Positions 1-8,199 are shown, numbered from the stretch's first letter. The stretch is DNA of 33,293 bases from Candidatus Paracaedimonas acanthamoebae (GCA_017307065.1 JAFKGL010000023.1:1-33293); one strand, 5' to 3'. Notes: generated by a model from the letters alone, not told the origin. Program-made: numbers and translations.

Positions 1-127
1 GTTTCGTGAAATGAAACTTCGTCGTCATTTTGAAAAGCCTTCTGAGCGCAAGAAGCGCGAAAAAGCTGAAGCTATTCGGCGTATTCGTAAGCTTCAACGT
101 AAACGCATCGAGCGCGATGGCTTCTAA
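1..127 (+). CDS. rpsU: 30S ribosomal protein S21, 3' end (partial)
   Basis: The frame starting at base 2 reads [20 protein letters not shown] and continues into an Arg/Lys-rich tail ending ...RIERDGF, with a TAA stop at 125-127. This is the C-terminal two thirds of ribosomal protein S21, a small basic protein of the small subunit that helps initiation near the anti-Shine-Dalgarno end of 16S rRNA. The N-terminus lies off the left edge. The extended Arg/Lys C-terminal helix is typical of alphaproteobacterial S21. A strong intrinsic terminator follows 24 bases after the stop, so this is the end of its transcription unit. Confidence 0.93.
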   Translation, partial: FREMKLRRHFEKPSERKKREKAEAIRRIRKLQRKRIERDGF

Positions 128-150
128 GAAGTCATAGCTTAACGAAATTT

Positions 151-186
151 AAAAGCCTCTAAAAGAAATTTTAGGGGCTTTTTTAT
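151..186 (+). terminator. Rho-independent terminator of rpsU
   Basis: A 14-bp stem (151-164 with 169-182, one G-T wobble) closes on a GAAA tetraloop and runs into a T tract. It directly follows rpsU and precedes an unrelated accessory gene. Confidence 0.92.
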
Positions 187-226
187 TGACCTAAATTTTA
201 TATCTTCAAAACTAAAAATTATTGGG

Positions 227-261
227 ATGGAAAATTACTTGCTTTGGTCTGTAATTTCCAT
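227..261. repeat. Imperfect inverted repeat upstream of the PLD-like gene
   Basis: ATGGAAAATTAC (227-238) is complementary to GTAATTTCCAT (251-261) with one bulged A, around a 12-base loop. No T tract follows, so it is not an obvious terminator. It lies just upstream of the promoter-like sequence at 264-290 and could be an operator or an upstream RNA hairpin. Confidence 0.4.
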
Positions 262-263
262 TA

Positions 264-290
264 TTTACATAAGAGTCAAAAATATATAAT
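264..290 (+). promoter_or_regulatory. Candidate sigma-70-type promoter for the PLD-like gene
   Basis: TTTACA (264-269) and a perfect TATAAT (285-290) are separated by 15 bases, which is shorter than ideal. The -10 lies 35 bases upstream of the ATG at 325. In AT-rich DNA such matches arise by chance, so confidence is modest. Confidence 0.35.
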
Positions 291-324
291 TTCTCTTTAA
301 ACTTTTTTATCGAAAAGAATTAAA

Positions 325-1599
325 ATGACTTGTAGATTCTCAAAAAACAAAAAGTTTTCATTCATTTTTGGAATAATTTTATCAATTAATTTCACAAGTA
401 ATGTAAATGCGACCGATCTCGAATTTGAAGATGATCCTATACATTCTATTTTGGCAAAACTTACTCCTGACACCGTTTTAGATCCTAATATGGAAATTAG
501 TGCTTTCTCTTCAGAAACAAGTGAAGGAACTATTGGAAGTAATATCTTTAATTTTTTGAGACAAGCAACATCAAGTATCATCATAGCGTCTGATAAATGC
601 ACGAATGAAGAATTTTTAGATGATTTAATTGGGCTTACCGATGGTATAGAAGGAGTTCTTCCTAATGTCAGCATCAAAATTGTTACAGGGGAAGATGAAA
701 AAACTACGACCGCTTTATCTAAAGATAAATATTTAGGGAGGATTACTCATCAAGCTATACAAGGTAATCCTGATAGAAGTGGAAAAATGCACAATAAGTT
801 TATTATTGTAGATGATGCACTCGTTATCACTGGGTCACCTAATTTAACATACGCAGCTTATAATTATAATATTGAGTCTTTTGTTGCGATTCATCATCAG
901 TATCTTGCTGGATTATACAGCCTTTATTATCACTATATTATCAGCGGGAAAGATAAATATGATGAAACTCAAGTTGAATACCAAAGGGTAAAAGATAAAT
1001 TAGAGCTTTTTAACACTCCTGAAAACCCACTCCAAGTCTGTTTAGCACCAATTTTATCAGTAAAAGATTTTGTTACTCCCCAATTAGTATCTTCACAAAT
1101 CATTAATATTAATATGTTTCTTATAAGTCGTGCAGAACCGCAAGATTCTGATATTATAGCACATCTTATTCGTGCAGTTCAGGGGGGGGCTCAACTTTCC
1201 ATAAAAGTAGATGGTTTGCAATATAGATTGAGTAGATATATGCCATTAGCTTTAGCTCCTTTAATAGCTCAAGATCAATCGGTTTATACAGTTGTAAAAA
1301 CACCGGAACGTATAACAACAAGAACAATAACCAGACCTTTCCGAACAAAACCTCAATTCCACGATAAGCTCGTGCTAATTATGCAAGCTGATGGAACAAA
1401 AAAAATATGTATTGGGTCGGCTGGATTTACTGATAATGTGCAGGACAACATGAATCTTGAGAATATGCTTTTATTAAAAATCTCCGAGGAAAATGTTAAA
1501 TTACAACCGATTTATACAAATTTACTAGCTCATTTTAACTCCATTGATAGTAATCGTACTGGCTTGGCTGTCACAAAAGTAGAAAATGACTCGAATTGA
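325..1599 (+). CDS. Secreted phospholipase D-like protein with two HKD motifs
   Basis: The 424-residue product starts with a basic N-terminus and a hydrophobic stretch ending NVNA-T, consistent with a Sec signal peptide cleaved near residue 29. The first HKD motif is HNKFIIVDD followed by GSPNLT (His about residue 156). The second is HDKLVLI followed by IGSAGFTDN (His about residue 346). Each HxK contributes to the paired active site of the phospholipase D/nuclease superfamily, whose members hydrolyse or transfer phosphodiester bonds in lipids or DNA. The two-motif layout in one chain matches full-length PLD enzymes rather than the dimeric Nuc-type nucleases. Export suggests action in the periplasm or on host material. 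Substrate cannot be read from sequence. It is followed by another signal-peptide protein on the same strand, probably co-transcribed. The SD before the ATG is weak. Confidence 0.85.
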   Translation: MTCRFSKNKKFSFIFGIILSINFTSNVNATDLEFEDDPIHSILAKLTPDTVLDPNMEISAFSSETSEGTIGSNIFNFLRQATSSIIIASDKCTNEEFLDDLIGLTDGIEGVLPNVSIKIVTGEDEKTTTALSKDKYLGRITHQAIQGNPDRSGKMHNKFIIVDDALVITGSPNLTYAAYNYNIESFVAIHHQYLAGLYSLYYHYIISGKDKYDETQVEYQRVKDKLELFNTPENPLQVCLAPILSVKDFVTPQLVSSQIININMFLISRAEPQDSDIIAHLIRAVQGGAQLSIKVDGLQYRLSRYMPLALAPLIAQDQSVYTVVKTPERITTRTITRPFRTKPQFHDKLVLIMQADGTKKICIGSAGFTDNVQDNMNLENMLLLKISEENVKLQPIYTNLLAHFNSIDSNRTGLAVTKVENDSN

Positions 1600-1626
1600 C
1601 TTTAAATAATAAGGGGGGTAAATTTT

Positions 1627-1668
1627 ATGTATAGAATGAAAAAACTAAGGCGGTTTATAACAAAATGA
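1627..1668 (+). CDS. Possible 13-codon leader ORF coupled to the Sel1 gene
   Basis: An ATG at 1627 is preceded by a G-rich AAGGGGGG and encodes MYRMKKLRRFITK. Its TGA overlaps the downstream ATG as ATGA at 1665-1668. The good ribosome-binding site here and the poor one directly before 1665 suggest translational coupling. The peptide is too short to judge by composition. Confidence 0.3.
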   Translation: MYRMKKLRRFITK

Positions 1669-2588
1669 TGAGAATTAATTTAAAATTAATGACCTTTCTA
1701 TTACTATCATCTCCAGTTTGTGCCTCACATACAGACAATTTGGGTGAACTTATGCAAAAAGATATTATGCTTCGTCCCCATGTGAAGGATCTTATATTAA
1801 GCTCTGAATTACCTCAGAAATCTAAGATCTTAAAAAATATTGAATCTCCTCAATTTACTGAATCAACAGAGTTAGAAAATGTTATGAACGGCATTTTTGG
1901 AAAAAATAAATGGACTCCTCACGTATATCCTTTTGAAAATGATATATTACAGGAATTATTCAAAAAATATTCTCCAAAAACCTCAGCATCTGAGAAGTAT
2001 ATGATCTTTCTTGCCAATGTTTTGGAAGTGGTTGGAAGTAAACTATATGAACAAAACAAAAAATATATAGAACATTTAGAACACGCAGCTTCACTTGGTC
2101 ATGCAAGAGCTCAGTACAAAATGTTTTTTATAGATTTTAGGATGGGAAAAGTTGCTGAAGCAAAAAATTATCTCTTTTCTTCTGCGGCACAGGGGTATGC
2201 GAGCGCCTTACTAAAACTTAGCGAAGTCTACCAAGGGGTTTGGGATATAGGAATTGATGCAGACCAAAACATTGCAAAATTACTTTGTAAACAAGCGTCC
2301 GACCTTGGCGATTCAGAAGCGAAATTTAGAATCGAAGTTTCAACTTTAGTAGATGGATTGTTTAAGTCTGAAAAAAATTATCAAGAAGGTATCCGTAACG
2401 CGAAAGCTCTTGAAGAAGCGGAAAATAAACCTGCAAAAGATTTTTTGGATGCTACTCGAATGAGCTCTGGAGGCGCTTTACAAGAAGGAAATGATTTTAT
2501 AACAAATACTGATCTTGAATTTTTAAGAACCTATCTTGGATGGAAAGATGAAGGTGAAGAAGTAAGTGAAGAGGAAGGTTCTATTTAG
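1665..2588 (+). CDS. Secreted Sel1-like repeat protein
   Basis: The 307-residue protein begins with a signal peptide (hydrophobic core around LMTFLLLSSPVCA, cleavage near residue 21). Residues about 140-225 contain Sel1/TPR-like helical repeats, recognisable by the spaced Ala/Gly pattern in AASLGHARAQYKM, SAAQGYASALLKLSEVYQG and ASDLGDSEAKF. Such repeats form protein-binding superhelices and are abundant in secreted or periplasmic proteins of intracellular bacteria. The C-terminus is acidic (ending DEGEEVSEEEGS). No catalytic domain is visible. Two adjacent ATGs (1665, 1668) are possible starts. The gene lies 65 bases after the PLD-like gene, with no terminator between, so the two may form an operon of exported proteins. 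The binding partner is unknown. Confidence 0.75.
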   Translation: MMRINLKLMTFLLLSSPVCASHTDNLGELMQKDIMLRPHVKDLILSSELPQKSKILKNIESPQFTESTELENVMNGIFGKNKWTPHVYPFENDILQELFKKYSPKTSASEKYMIFLANVLEVVGSKLYEQNKKYIEHLEHAASLGHARAQYKMFFIDFRMGKVAEAKNYLFSSAAQGYASALLKLSEVYQGVWDIGIDADQNIAKLLCKQASDLGDSEAKFRIEVSTLVDGLFKSEKNYQEGIRNAKALEEAENKPAKDFLDATRMSSGGALQEGNDFITNTDLEFLRTYLGWKDEGEEVSEEEGSI

Positions 2589-3357
2589 TTACAACCACTT
2601 AATGCAACTTTATGACCTGTGGATCCTTAAATTTTAAAATTAGAGAAAGAAATTCTCTACAAGTGAAAATGTTTAAGCGGGCTATTTTAATTATCCCTAA
2701 GTTTTCCCTATTTTCCAAAGAAATTAAGAGGGTTGAGGATAGAGAGATCTCATAAACATGATATTTTCACATGAGAGTAAACAGACTGCCTCTACGGGTA
2801 TTAAATATACGTCTTTGTGCTAATTATTCACACTGTCAAACATCCAATTTTAGTCTAGTCTCTCTCTTCCCCGGTACCAAGGGAAGGTGAGAACTTGTCC
2901 TCTTCAAAATCAGGGGAGATCCTGAAGGTGTGGTGTACATTCCTTGATGTACGGTGTATTAATTCACTAAGTCATTTTTTTGTTTTTCTCTCTTTCTTTC
3001 ACTTTATTTTTAACCTTGTTTTAAGGCGCAAAAAGTCATTCGCTTAAATCTTAAAATCCAAGCCCCTTAAAACTCTTATTTCCGACGATGTTGTTACTTT
3101 CGTTCTTTTGCTTGTTTTATCTTACCTAACACATCTTATCTTTCTCCTATCTTAAACGTTAAACCTACCTGTTCTTTCTTTTAACTTACTTCGGGGTGAT
3201 CAGCTCCCTTAGGCTCTCTCGAGAAGATTGTTGAAGAGTTCGTCAACTCTTCAACCCTATACAATTATAGTAACAAATTTCACCAAAAATATCAACAAAT
3301 TTCCGTCACGCCTTTCAAAAAAGTCTAAAAAAGCCTGTAAAAATAAGGATTATACGT
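2589..3357. other. Long intergenic region, no gene recognised
   Basis: About 770 bases without a credible ORF on either strand. From about 2960 to 3180 the plus strand is strikingly pyrimidine-rich (purine-rich on the minus strand). Visible structures are a 6-bp hairpin at 2935-2952 followed, after a GTG/CAC-flanked stretch, by a T-rich run at 2975-2988; a perfect 11-bp stem with CGTC loop at 3230-3255; and TTCCC...GGGAA around 2870. A TTAA-N7-TTAA sequence (CtrA-like) is at 3010-3024. I looked for conserved pieces of tmRNA, RNase P RNA, SRP RNA and group II introns and saw none. It may hold an unannotated structured RNA. Confidence 0.5.
3230..3255. repeat. Perfect 11-bp inverted repeat with 4-base loop
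   Basis: GTTGAAGAGTT (3230-3240) and AACTCTTCAAC (3245-3255) are exactly complementary around CGTC. There is no T tract on either side, so a terminator role is not supported. It lies about 100 bases past the 3' end of chpT. Confidence 0.6.
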
Positions 3358-3993
3358 CTAATCATTGCCTCTTAAAATAAATTCTAAGGACACGCGTTCT
3401 TGATGATTAATTTCAAGAGCAAGATACAGTTTCTCACATAACATGCGTGTATAAATGGCTTGGATAACGTGAGATGACATTTCATCTTCGGAGAGTTCTC
3501 CTGTTAGAGAGCTTAAAATGATAGGGCGTAAAGGAACAAGTTTTCCTTTGAGGTGCAAACGGATTATTTGAGGTTTGATAAATTCTATGAGTAATTGCCC
3601 TCCATAGGGCGCAATTTCGGCGCAAATAAAGCTCAAATTAGCAATTACTTGAGCATATTGCGAAAATGTAGAAGAAATCTCAGAGCTTTGTTGAATTTCT
3701 TTTTCCCACAGGAGTTCAATTTTATTCAGCATCAAAAAATCTTGGAGAAGTTTTTTTGCTTGATCAATAGTTGATAAATGGGAATCAGACGAATACCCAA
3801 AAGCCGCGCGACAAAAAACAAGTTTTCGAATAGCTTTTTCTGCACTTTGTTTAGCCAATTCCAAAAGTTGTAAACGATCTTCCGGGTCTGATTCTTCTAA
3901 AAGCTCGAGGCTGGTATTAATCGCCCCTATGGGTGTAATTAAATCATGACATAATCTAGAGCATAGCATTTGAGAAAATTTAATTAAATTCAT
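3358..3993 (-). CDS. chpT: Histidine phosphotransferase ChpT
   Basis: The protein (about 211 residues from the chosen ATG) has near its N-terminus the H-box SRLCHDLITPIGAINTSLEL, diagnostic of ChpT. In Alphaproteobacteria ChpT relays phosphate from the hybrid kinase CckA to CtrA and CpdR, controlling the cell cycle. The His of CHDL is the phosphorylated residue. The first two helices form the dimeric four-helix bundle; the rest (from about residue 95) is a degenerate, kinase-like ATPase fold without ATP binding. Length fits the family (about 210-230). An in-frame TTG at 4002 is possible, but the G-run upstream is far too close to it and fits the ATG at 3993 better. It is divergent from ubiA, with about 110 bases between. 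Confidence 0.88.
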   Translation of the reverse strand: MNLIKFSQMLCSRLCHDLITPIGAINTSLELLEESDPEDRLQLLELAKQSAEKAIRKLVFCRAAFGYSSDSHLSTIDQAKKLLQDFLMLNKIELLWEKEIQQSSEISSTFSQYAQVIANLSFICAEIAPYGGQLLIEFIKPQIIRLHLKGKLVPLRPIILSSLTGELSEDEMSSHVIQAIYTRMLCEKLYLALEINHQERVSLEFILRGND

Positions 3994-4101
3994 GATGAAC
4001 AAGGCCCCCCAAAATTGTTATTAATTGATAACTTAAGATTTTCTATCAAGAATAATTTTGATTGGCGAGAAAAGAAAATTTGTTTTAAGAAAGATAATAA
4101 G

Positions 4102-4995
4102 ATGAATACAGATCTTTTACCTGAATTTTGGCTCGATCGTTGGTTACCTTCATGGGTAAGACCTTATACTCGTCTTGCGCGATGGGATCGCCCCATTGGA
4201 GTGCTTTTATTGCTTTATCCCGGACTGTGGGGGCTCGCGCTTGCTTCTTCAAATCTTATACCACTCAAAGAAATTTCACTATTTATTGTCGGTGCTATCT
4301 TAATGCGAGGGGCGGGTTGCACCTATAATGATCTTGTGGATCACAAGTTCGATGCCCGCGTTTCTCGCACCGCCACAAGACCCTTACCAAGTGGGGAAAT
4401 CACCCGTCTTAACGCCATTATTTTTTTAGCTATCCAACTTTTTTTATCCGCTTTTATCTTATTTTCTTTTTCAATATCTGCAATTCAAATAGGGTTTGCT
4501 GCACTGATTCTTGTAGCTCTTTATCCTTGGATGAAACGAATTACTTACTGGCCTCAAGCTTTTTTGGGATTAACTTTTAATTGGGGCGTTCTCTTAGGTT
4601 GGGCAGCTTTAAATGGTAAGATATCTATAATTCCTTTTCTTTTTTACAGTGCCGGATTCTTTTGGACATTATGCTACGATACGATTTATGCCCACCAAGA
4701 TCGAGAAGATGATTTTCTCCTTGGCCTTAAATCAACAGCTCTTGCCTTAGGAGGGAAAACGCGGTTAGTTTTAAGTTTATTCTTTTTATTGATGATCTTA
4801 TTTTTAGTTGCTGGGGGATTCAAAGCCGACCTTAAATGGCCCTATAATTTGGCAATTTTGTTAGTCACAGGACACGCTCTCTGGCAACTTAAGAAATTAA
4901 ATATTAATGACTCTTTTAGTTGTTTGCGGCTCTTCAAAGCAAATCATTGGATTGGTCTTCTTATTTTTATCGGAATCATTCTTGGAAAAAAATAA
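4102..4995 (+). CDS. ubiA: 4-hydroxybenzoate polyprenyltransferase (UbiA)
   Basis: An integral membrane prenyltransferase that attaches a polyprenyl chain to 4-hydroxybenzoate in ubiquinone biosynthesis. The first Asp-rich motif NDLVDHKFDARV starts near residue 76, and the second, DTIYAHQDREDD, near residue 193; together they bind Mg2+ and the prenyl diphosphate. Several hydrophobic helices follow the family pattern, and the sequence RWDRPIGVLLLLYPG is typical of bacterial UbiA. An upstream in-frame TTG (4015) would give 326 residues, but the ATG at 4102 gives 297, the normal family length. A second UbiA-superfamily protein (EboC) occurs in this window but has a different context. Confidence 0.92.
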   Translation: MNTDLLPEFWLDRWLPSWVRPYTRLARWDRPIGVLLLLYPGLWGLALASSNLIPLKEISLFIVGAILMRGAGCTYNDLVDHKFDARVSRTATRPLPSGEITRLNAIIFLAIQLFLSAFILFSFSISAIQIGFAALILVALYPWMKRITYWPQAFLGLTFNWGVLLGWAALNGKISIIPFLFYSAGFFWTLCYDTIYAHQDREDDFLLGLKSTALALGGKTRLVLSLFFLLMILFLVAGGFKADLKWPYNLAILLVTGHALWQLKKLNINDSFSCLRLFKANHWIGLLIFIGIILGKK

Positions 4996-5023
4996 GTAAG
5001 GCTTTTATGAAAGCCTTACTTAT
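4992..5023. terminator. Bidirectional terminator between ubiA and the polyproline gene
   Basis: A perfect 14-bp stem (4992-5005 with 5010-5023, loop TATG) lies between convergent genes and overlaps the ubiA stop. On the minus strand the stem runs into a TTATTTTTTT-like tract, so it is best suited to terminate the minus-strand gene. Confidence 0.85.
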
Positions 5024-5045
5024 ACTATATGGGCGACATTATTGA

Positions 5046-6659
5046 TTAGGATAACGACGCTTGCTTAAAAAATGAGACTAAAGCAACCTGCTGTAGCATA
5101 GTAGGTTTTATTATGGCGGTAATTCGTTTTTTTATATTATCTTTTGTTGTACCTGCAGGAGCAGTTGAGATTGCGTAAGCAGCTGCTAGGACTTTTTCAT
5201 TGTTTAGATTAAGCCCACTCTTAAATTCTGCTAACTTGTCTTTAATTATTTTAGCATTATTTTTATTTTTATCAACTTCAGCCTCAATTTGTTCTTCTCG
5301 GCCTTGAATTGTTGCCAAAATTTCATCTTTAAAAGTGTCTGACTTTTTGGGGTCGAAAGAGATTTCTTCTCCAATGGCATAAACTTTAGCTGGAATTTTT
5401 GCAGGTTCTTCTGTTTCTGTTTTACCTTTCTTCATAGGAGGAGGTGGTGGTGGAGGGACAACAGGACCTGCAATATGAGGAGGTGGTGGTGGCGGTACTT
5501 CAGCCCCAGTTTTTTCTGATTTTTTTTGAGCTGATTTTGCTGAAGCCGCTGCTAGACTTGCTTGTCTTTCTTTTATTGAACCTAGATTCATTTCTGCAAT
5601 TTCATCACTCGCACTGATCTTAGATGCATCATCTGTGAGCCCACTTTTTGTAGATTCAATATTTTCTATGTCAAATAATTTATAAAGTCTTTTTTGAATT
5701 TCTTGATCAGCAATATTTTTAATAAGAATCTGAAATCCTCTTTGATTATCTTCTTTTTTATAAAATGATGTGAATTCTTTTTCGGTAAGTTCTCTTCCTT
5801 TTTTCTCTTGAGGTTTAATATAAGTATTGATCCTTTTCATTAATTCAGATGAAGAAGAGGTCCCTTGAGGATTTACTTTAATCTCAGAAAGGTGAGAAAA
5901 AATTGCTTGAAGATCTGCTTGAGGGATTATTTCATACATTTTAGCGAAGACCCCTAAATTATTTTGGACAACAGCTGAATTTATCTTGCGAACATCCATG
6001 AAGAGCATGAGAGTTGGAGGAGACTTTTTAATATATGTAAGATCAGCTTTAATTAGAGTTTTTAACTCTTGAAGTCTTTGTTGTCCGGCCTTAGCTAGGT
6101 TGTCAAAATATAATTTCTGCTGTTGCGCATGTAGTTTTCTTAGAACTTCTGACCCTTCTAGCATGCTAAGAATATCATCCAATTTATTTGCATTCGAAGT
6201 CTGGTAAGCAAGTTTTATAAACTTCTCTTCTAAGTGTAAAAGTAATTGAATACTTCCTATTTCTTCAATTTTCTCAAGTAAGTTTTGGAATTCATTTTTA
6301 TCAACTGTCTTTCCTGCTATTTCAATTTCTTGAGTAATTTTTTGAATATAAGCTTCGGTTTCTTGAGCAACTTTCTTTTCTAGTTCCGGATCTACGGTTA
6401 GCGTTCCTTTTCCACCTTGAGCAACCAATGCACGAAGTTTAGAGATTTCCGCCTCTAATTTTGCGATGTGTTCTTTAGTTTTTGGATCTTGAGTAGATGT
6501 TTGTTGTTGTTTACTTCCAGTTCCAGTCGAAGAGTTTGCTGGAGAAGCCCCATTATTAAGTTTAAGCTTATTCCATTTATCGAGAGCATCAGCATGAAGA
6601 TTCATAGAACTCCCAAGACCTATCATGAGCGCCAATAAAGAAACCGAATTTTTTTTCAT
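5046..6659 (-). CDS. Exported polyproline/coiled-coil protein, function unknown
   Basis: The 537-residue protein has a clear signal peptide (MKKNSVSLLALMIGLG..., cleavage near HADA). A low-complexity Ser/Thr/Gln stretch follows, then a short coiled coil (KEHIAKLEAEISKLRALV, about residues 63-80), then a long alpha-helical region. Residues about 388-410 hold two polyproline runs of six and seven Pro separated by HIAGPVV, followed by a Lys-rich MKKGK. Such FH1-like tracts bind profilin or SH3/WW domains in eukaryotes and occur in actin-directed proteins of intracellular bacteria. I do not see a convincing WH2 or FH2 domain, so an actin role is only a possibility. The start is supported by a GAGGGGG Shine-Dalgarno. 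The beta-barrel gene upstream is 27 bases away, so they are probably co-transcribed. Confidence 0.7.
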   Translation of the reverse strand: MKKNSVSLLALMIGLGSSMNLHADALDKWNKLKLNNGASPANSSTGTGSKQQQTSTQDPKTKEHIAKLEAEISKLRALVAQGGKGTLTVDPELEKKVAQETEAYIQKITQEIEIAGKTVDKNEFQNLLEKIEEIGSIQLLLHLEEKFIKLAYQTSNANKLDDILSMLEGSEVLRKLHAQQQKLYFDNLAKAGQQRLQELKTLIKADLTYIKKSPPTLMLFMDVRKINSAVVQNNLGVFAKMYEIIPQADLQAIFSHLSEIKVNPQGTSSSSELMKRINTYIKPQEKKGRELTEKEFTSFYKKEDNQRGFQILIKNIADQEIQKRLYKLFDIENIESTKSGLTDDASKISASDEIAEMNLGSIKERQASLAAASAKSAQKKSEKTGAEVPPPPPPHIAGPVVPPPPPPPMKKGKTETEEPAKIPAKVYAIGEEISFDPKKSDTFKDEILATIQGREEQIEAEVDKNKNNAKIIKDKLAEFKSGLNLNNEKVLAAAYAISTAPAGTTKDNIKKRITAIIKPTMLQQVALVSFFKQASLS

Positions 6660-6686
6660 TTTATTTCCCCCTCTACTTTTTTTATT

Positions 6687-7388
6687 TTAATAGAAACGAT
6701 ATGTATAGCGTACGACAAGAGAGTTAATATTTGGTTTAAATCGAGTCGTTGTCACAGCATTGGTCGAATCTGCTTTTGATAATTTTATCGAAGAGAAACG
6801 AGTTTGTTTTAAGTCAATACCAATAGAAGAAGAATCGTTCCAAGCATATTGATAGGTTAGACCATATTGAAAACCAGCTTTTTGCTTTGAAACTTTATGA
6901 AATTCTTGTCCGAAACCATCATCGTGGTAACGGGTGTAGTGAGTTGATTCAACTCCAAGGATGGCGCCAATAAAATGACGGTTATGAATGATGGGACCTA
7001 TCTTGAAATTTCCCCCAAAAGATCTTTTTGTTTGTAATCTCTCTGTAACATCCGTACCAGTGCCAGGTTGAAGCTCTAAAGTATTGCGAATTGTATGCTC
7101 AAGAGATGAAAAAGCATAAAAGCCTTCAAAACTTACGCCGATCTTATTTTGATAGAAAGGGAAGAAATAGCCTAGAAAAGCTTCTCCTCTTTCTGAGGTG
7201 TTCCTGATGGTTTTATTGGTTTGAAAAGATTGATTACCACTGACATGCAGATCTGAGCGTTTTCCTTTAAAAGAAGATCCACCTAAAGAAACACCTGCAT
7301 AAAATCCTTTTTGGAATCCCTCATTAGCATGGGACATGCAAGAAATTGCGCTAATCCCAATCAAAAGTGATAACATTTTATTTTTCAT
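6687..7388 (-). CDS. Outer-membrane beta-barrel protein (OmpA/opacity-like barrel)
   Basis: The 233-residue product has a signal peptide (hydrophobic MLSLLIGISAISCM, cleavage near SHA-N), then GFYAGVSLGGSSF, the characteristic first strand of small porin-family barrels. Alternating hydrophobic and polar strands follow, and it ends VVRYTYRFY with a C-terminal aromatic residue, the signal used by the BAM complex. Its size fits an eight-stranded barrel. Ligand or adhesion function cannot be told from sequence. A GGGAG Shine-Dalgarno precedes the ATG. It probably forms a unit with the downstream polyproline gene. Confidence 0.8.
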   Translation of the reverse strand: MKNKMLSLLIGISAISCMSHANEGFQKGFYAGVSLGGSSFKGKRSDLHVSGNQSFQTNKTIRNTSERGEAFLGYFFPFYQNKIGVSFEGFYAFSSLEHTIRNTLELQPGTGTDVTERLQTKRSFGGNFKIGPIIHNRHFIGAILGVESTHYTRYHDDGFGQEFHKVSKQKAGFQYGLTYQYAWNDSSSIGIDLKQTRFSSIKLSKADSTNAVTTTRFKPNINSLVVRYTYRFY

Positions 7389-7539
7389 AATTTTCTCCCT
7401 ATTTAAATAAAATTCAAGTTTATTTAAGCAGAGAATTATTAATAATTTGTTTCAATAAATGAAAAAAATAAAGATAAATAAAAAATTATTTTTAATAAAA
7501 TTTTATAGTTTGAGATAGCCCATATTTATTCCATTGATC

Positions 7540-8199
7540 TTAATTTTCCTTATTGTTTTCCAAGGATTTTAAGTGTTTTTCGGATGATTGAATATAGGCA
7601 TCTAACTTATTATTGAGCATCCTAATTTCAAATTCTGCTTTAAGATTGACTTCATAATCATGAGTCGCGCGTAAGCGGTCTTTCGCTTCTTGACGATTTT
7701 GACTCATCATAATAATTGGGGCTTGAAGGGCTGCAAGACACGATAAGATCAAATTTAAAAGAATATAAGGGTAGGGGTCGAAAGGGTGTGTAAGAACTTT
7801 ATAAGAATTAAAGAGAGTCCATCCTATCATAAAGACCCCAAAGCTGATAATGAAACTCCAGCTTCCTCCAAATGCGGCAACTTTATCAGCAAGCTTTTCG
7901 CCAAAAGTTCGTTTTTCATGATAAGTATGATTTAAGTTCTTAGAGATGTTCTTTTGATGTTTAAGACTATTAATCACGTGCTCTTCTGAGGATTTTATAT
8001 CTGGCATCATTTTCTTAAGGCATCCTAATTTATAGTGATCGATGTCTTTAAGACAGATGAAATCCTTTTTTTCAATGTTCTGATGATCTTGTTTAATACA
8101 CTCAAACACTTCATCTCTTAGAAAAACAAGAGGGAATAAAGAGGCATTTTCTAATTTTAGGTTGCAAATACAACACGTTGTTTTTGTGTTTTTAGACAT
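7540..8199 (-). CDS. DUF1003 family membrane protein
   Basis: The protein is about 219 residues from the ATG at 8199. The N-terminal part carries a CCICNLKL knuckle and another Cys-containing segment, suggesting a small metal site. The DUF1003 core spans about residues 95-180: GEKLADKVAAFGGSWSFII with two membrane helices (IISFGVFMIGWTLF and YILLNLILSCLAALQAPIIM), then MSQNRQEAKDRLRATHDYEV, which is highly typical of the family. The function of DUF1003 proteins is unknown. A GTG at 8211 is in frame, but GAGGA lies at proper spacing before the ATG at 8199. It follows ligA by about 25 bases and may be read from the same transcript. Confidence 0.82.
   Translation of the reverse strand: MSKNTKTTCCICNLKLENASLFPLVFLRDEVFECIKQDHQNIEKKDFICLKDIDHYKLGCLKKMMPDIKSSEEHVINSLKHQKNISKNLNHTYHEKRTFGEKLADKVAAFGGSWSFIISFGVFMIGWTLFNSYKVLTHPFDPYPYILLNLILSCLAALQAPIIMMSQNRQEAKDRLRATHDYEVNLKAEFEIRMLNNKLDAYIQSSEKHLKSLENNKEN

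Noticed and set aside
297-677. Minus-strand open frame opposite the PLD-like gene
   Set aside because: It is antisense to a gene with clear HKD motifs and signal peptide, and its product resembles no family.
3010-3024. CtrA binding site TTAA-N7-TTAA
   Set aside because: The match is exact, but such an 8-base pattern is expected roughly every 10 kb in DNA this AT-rich, and it is not upstream of a gene start. Kept only as a remark.
2589-3357. tmRNA, RNase P RNA, SRP RNA or group II intron
   Set aside because: None of the conserved core sequences I know for these RNAs could be found on either strand, and there is no T-arm-like GGTTCGA or domain V-like hairpin.
4015-4101. N-terminal extension of UbiA from TTG 4015
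   Set aside because: The extension is polar, lacks family similarity, and makes the protein longer than usual; ATG 4102 gives the normal length.
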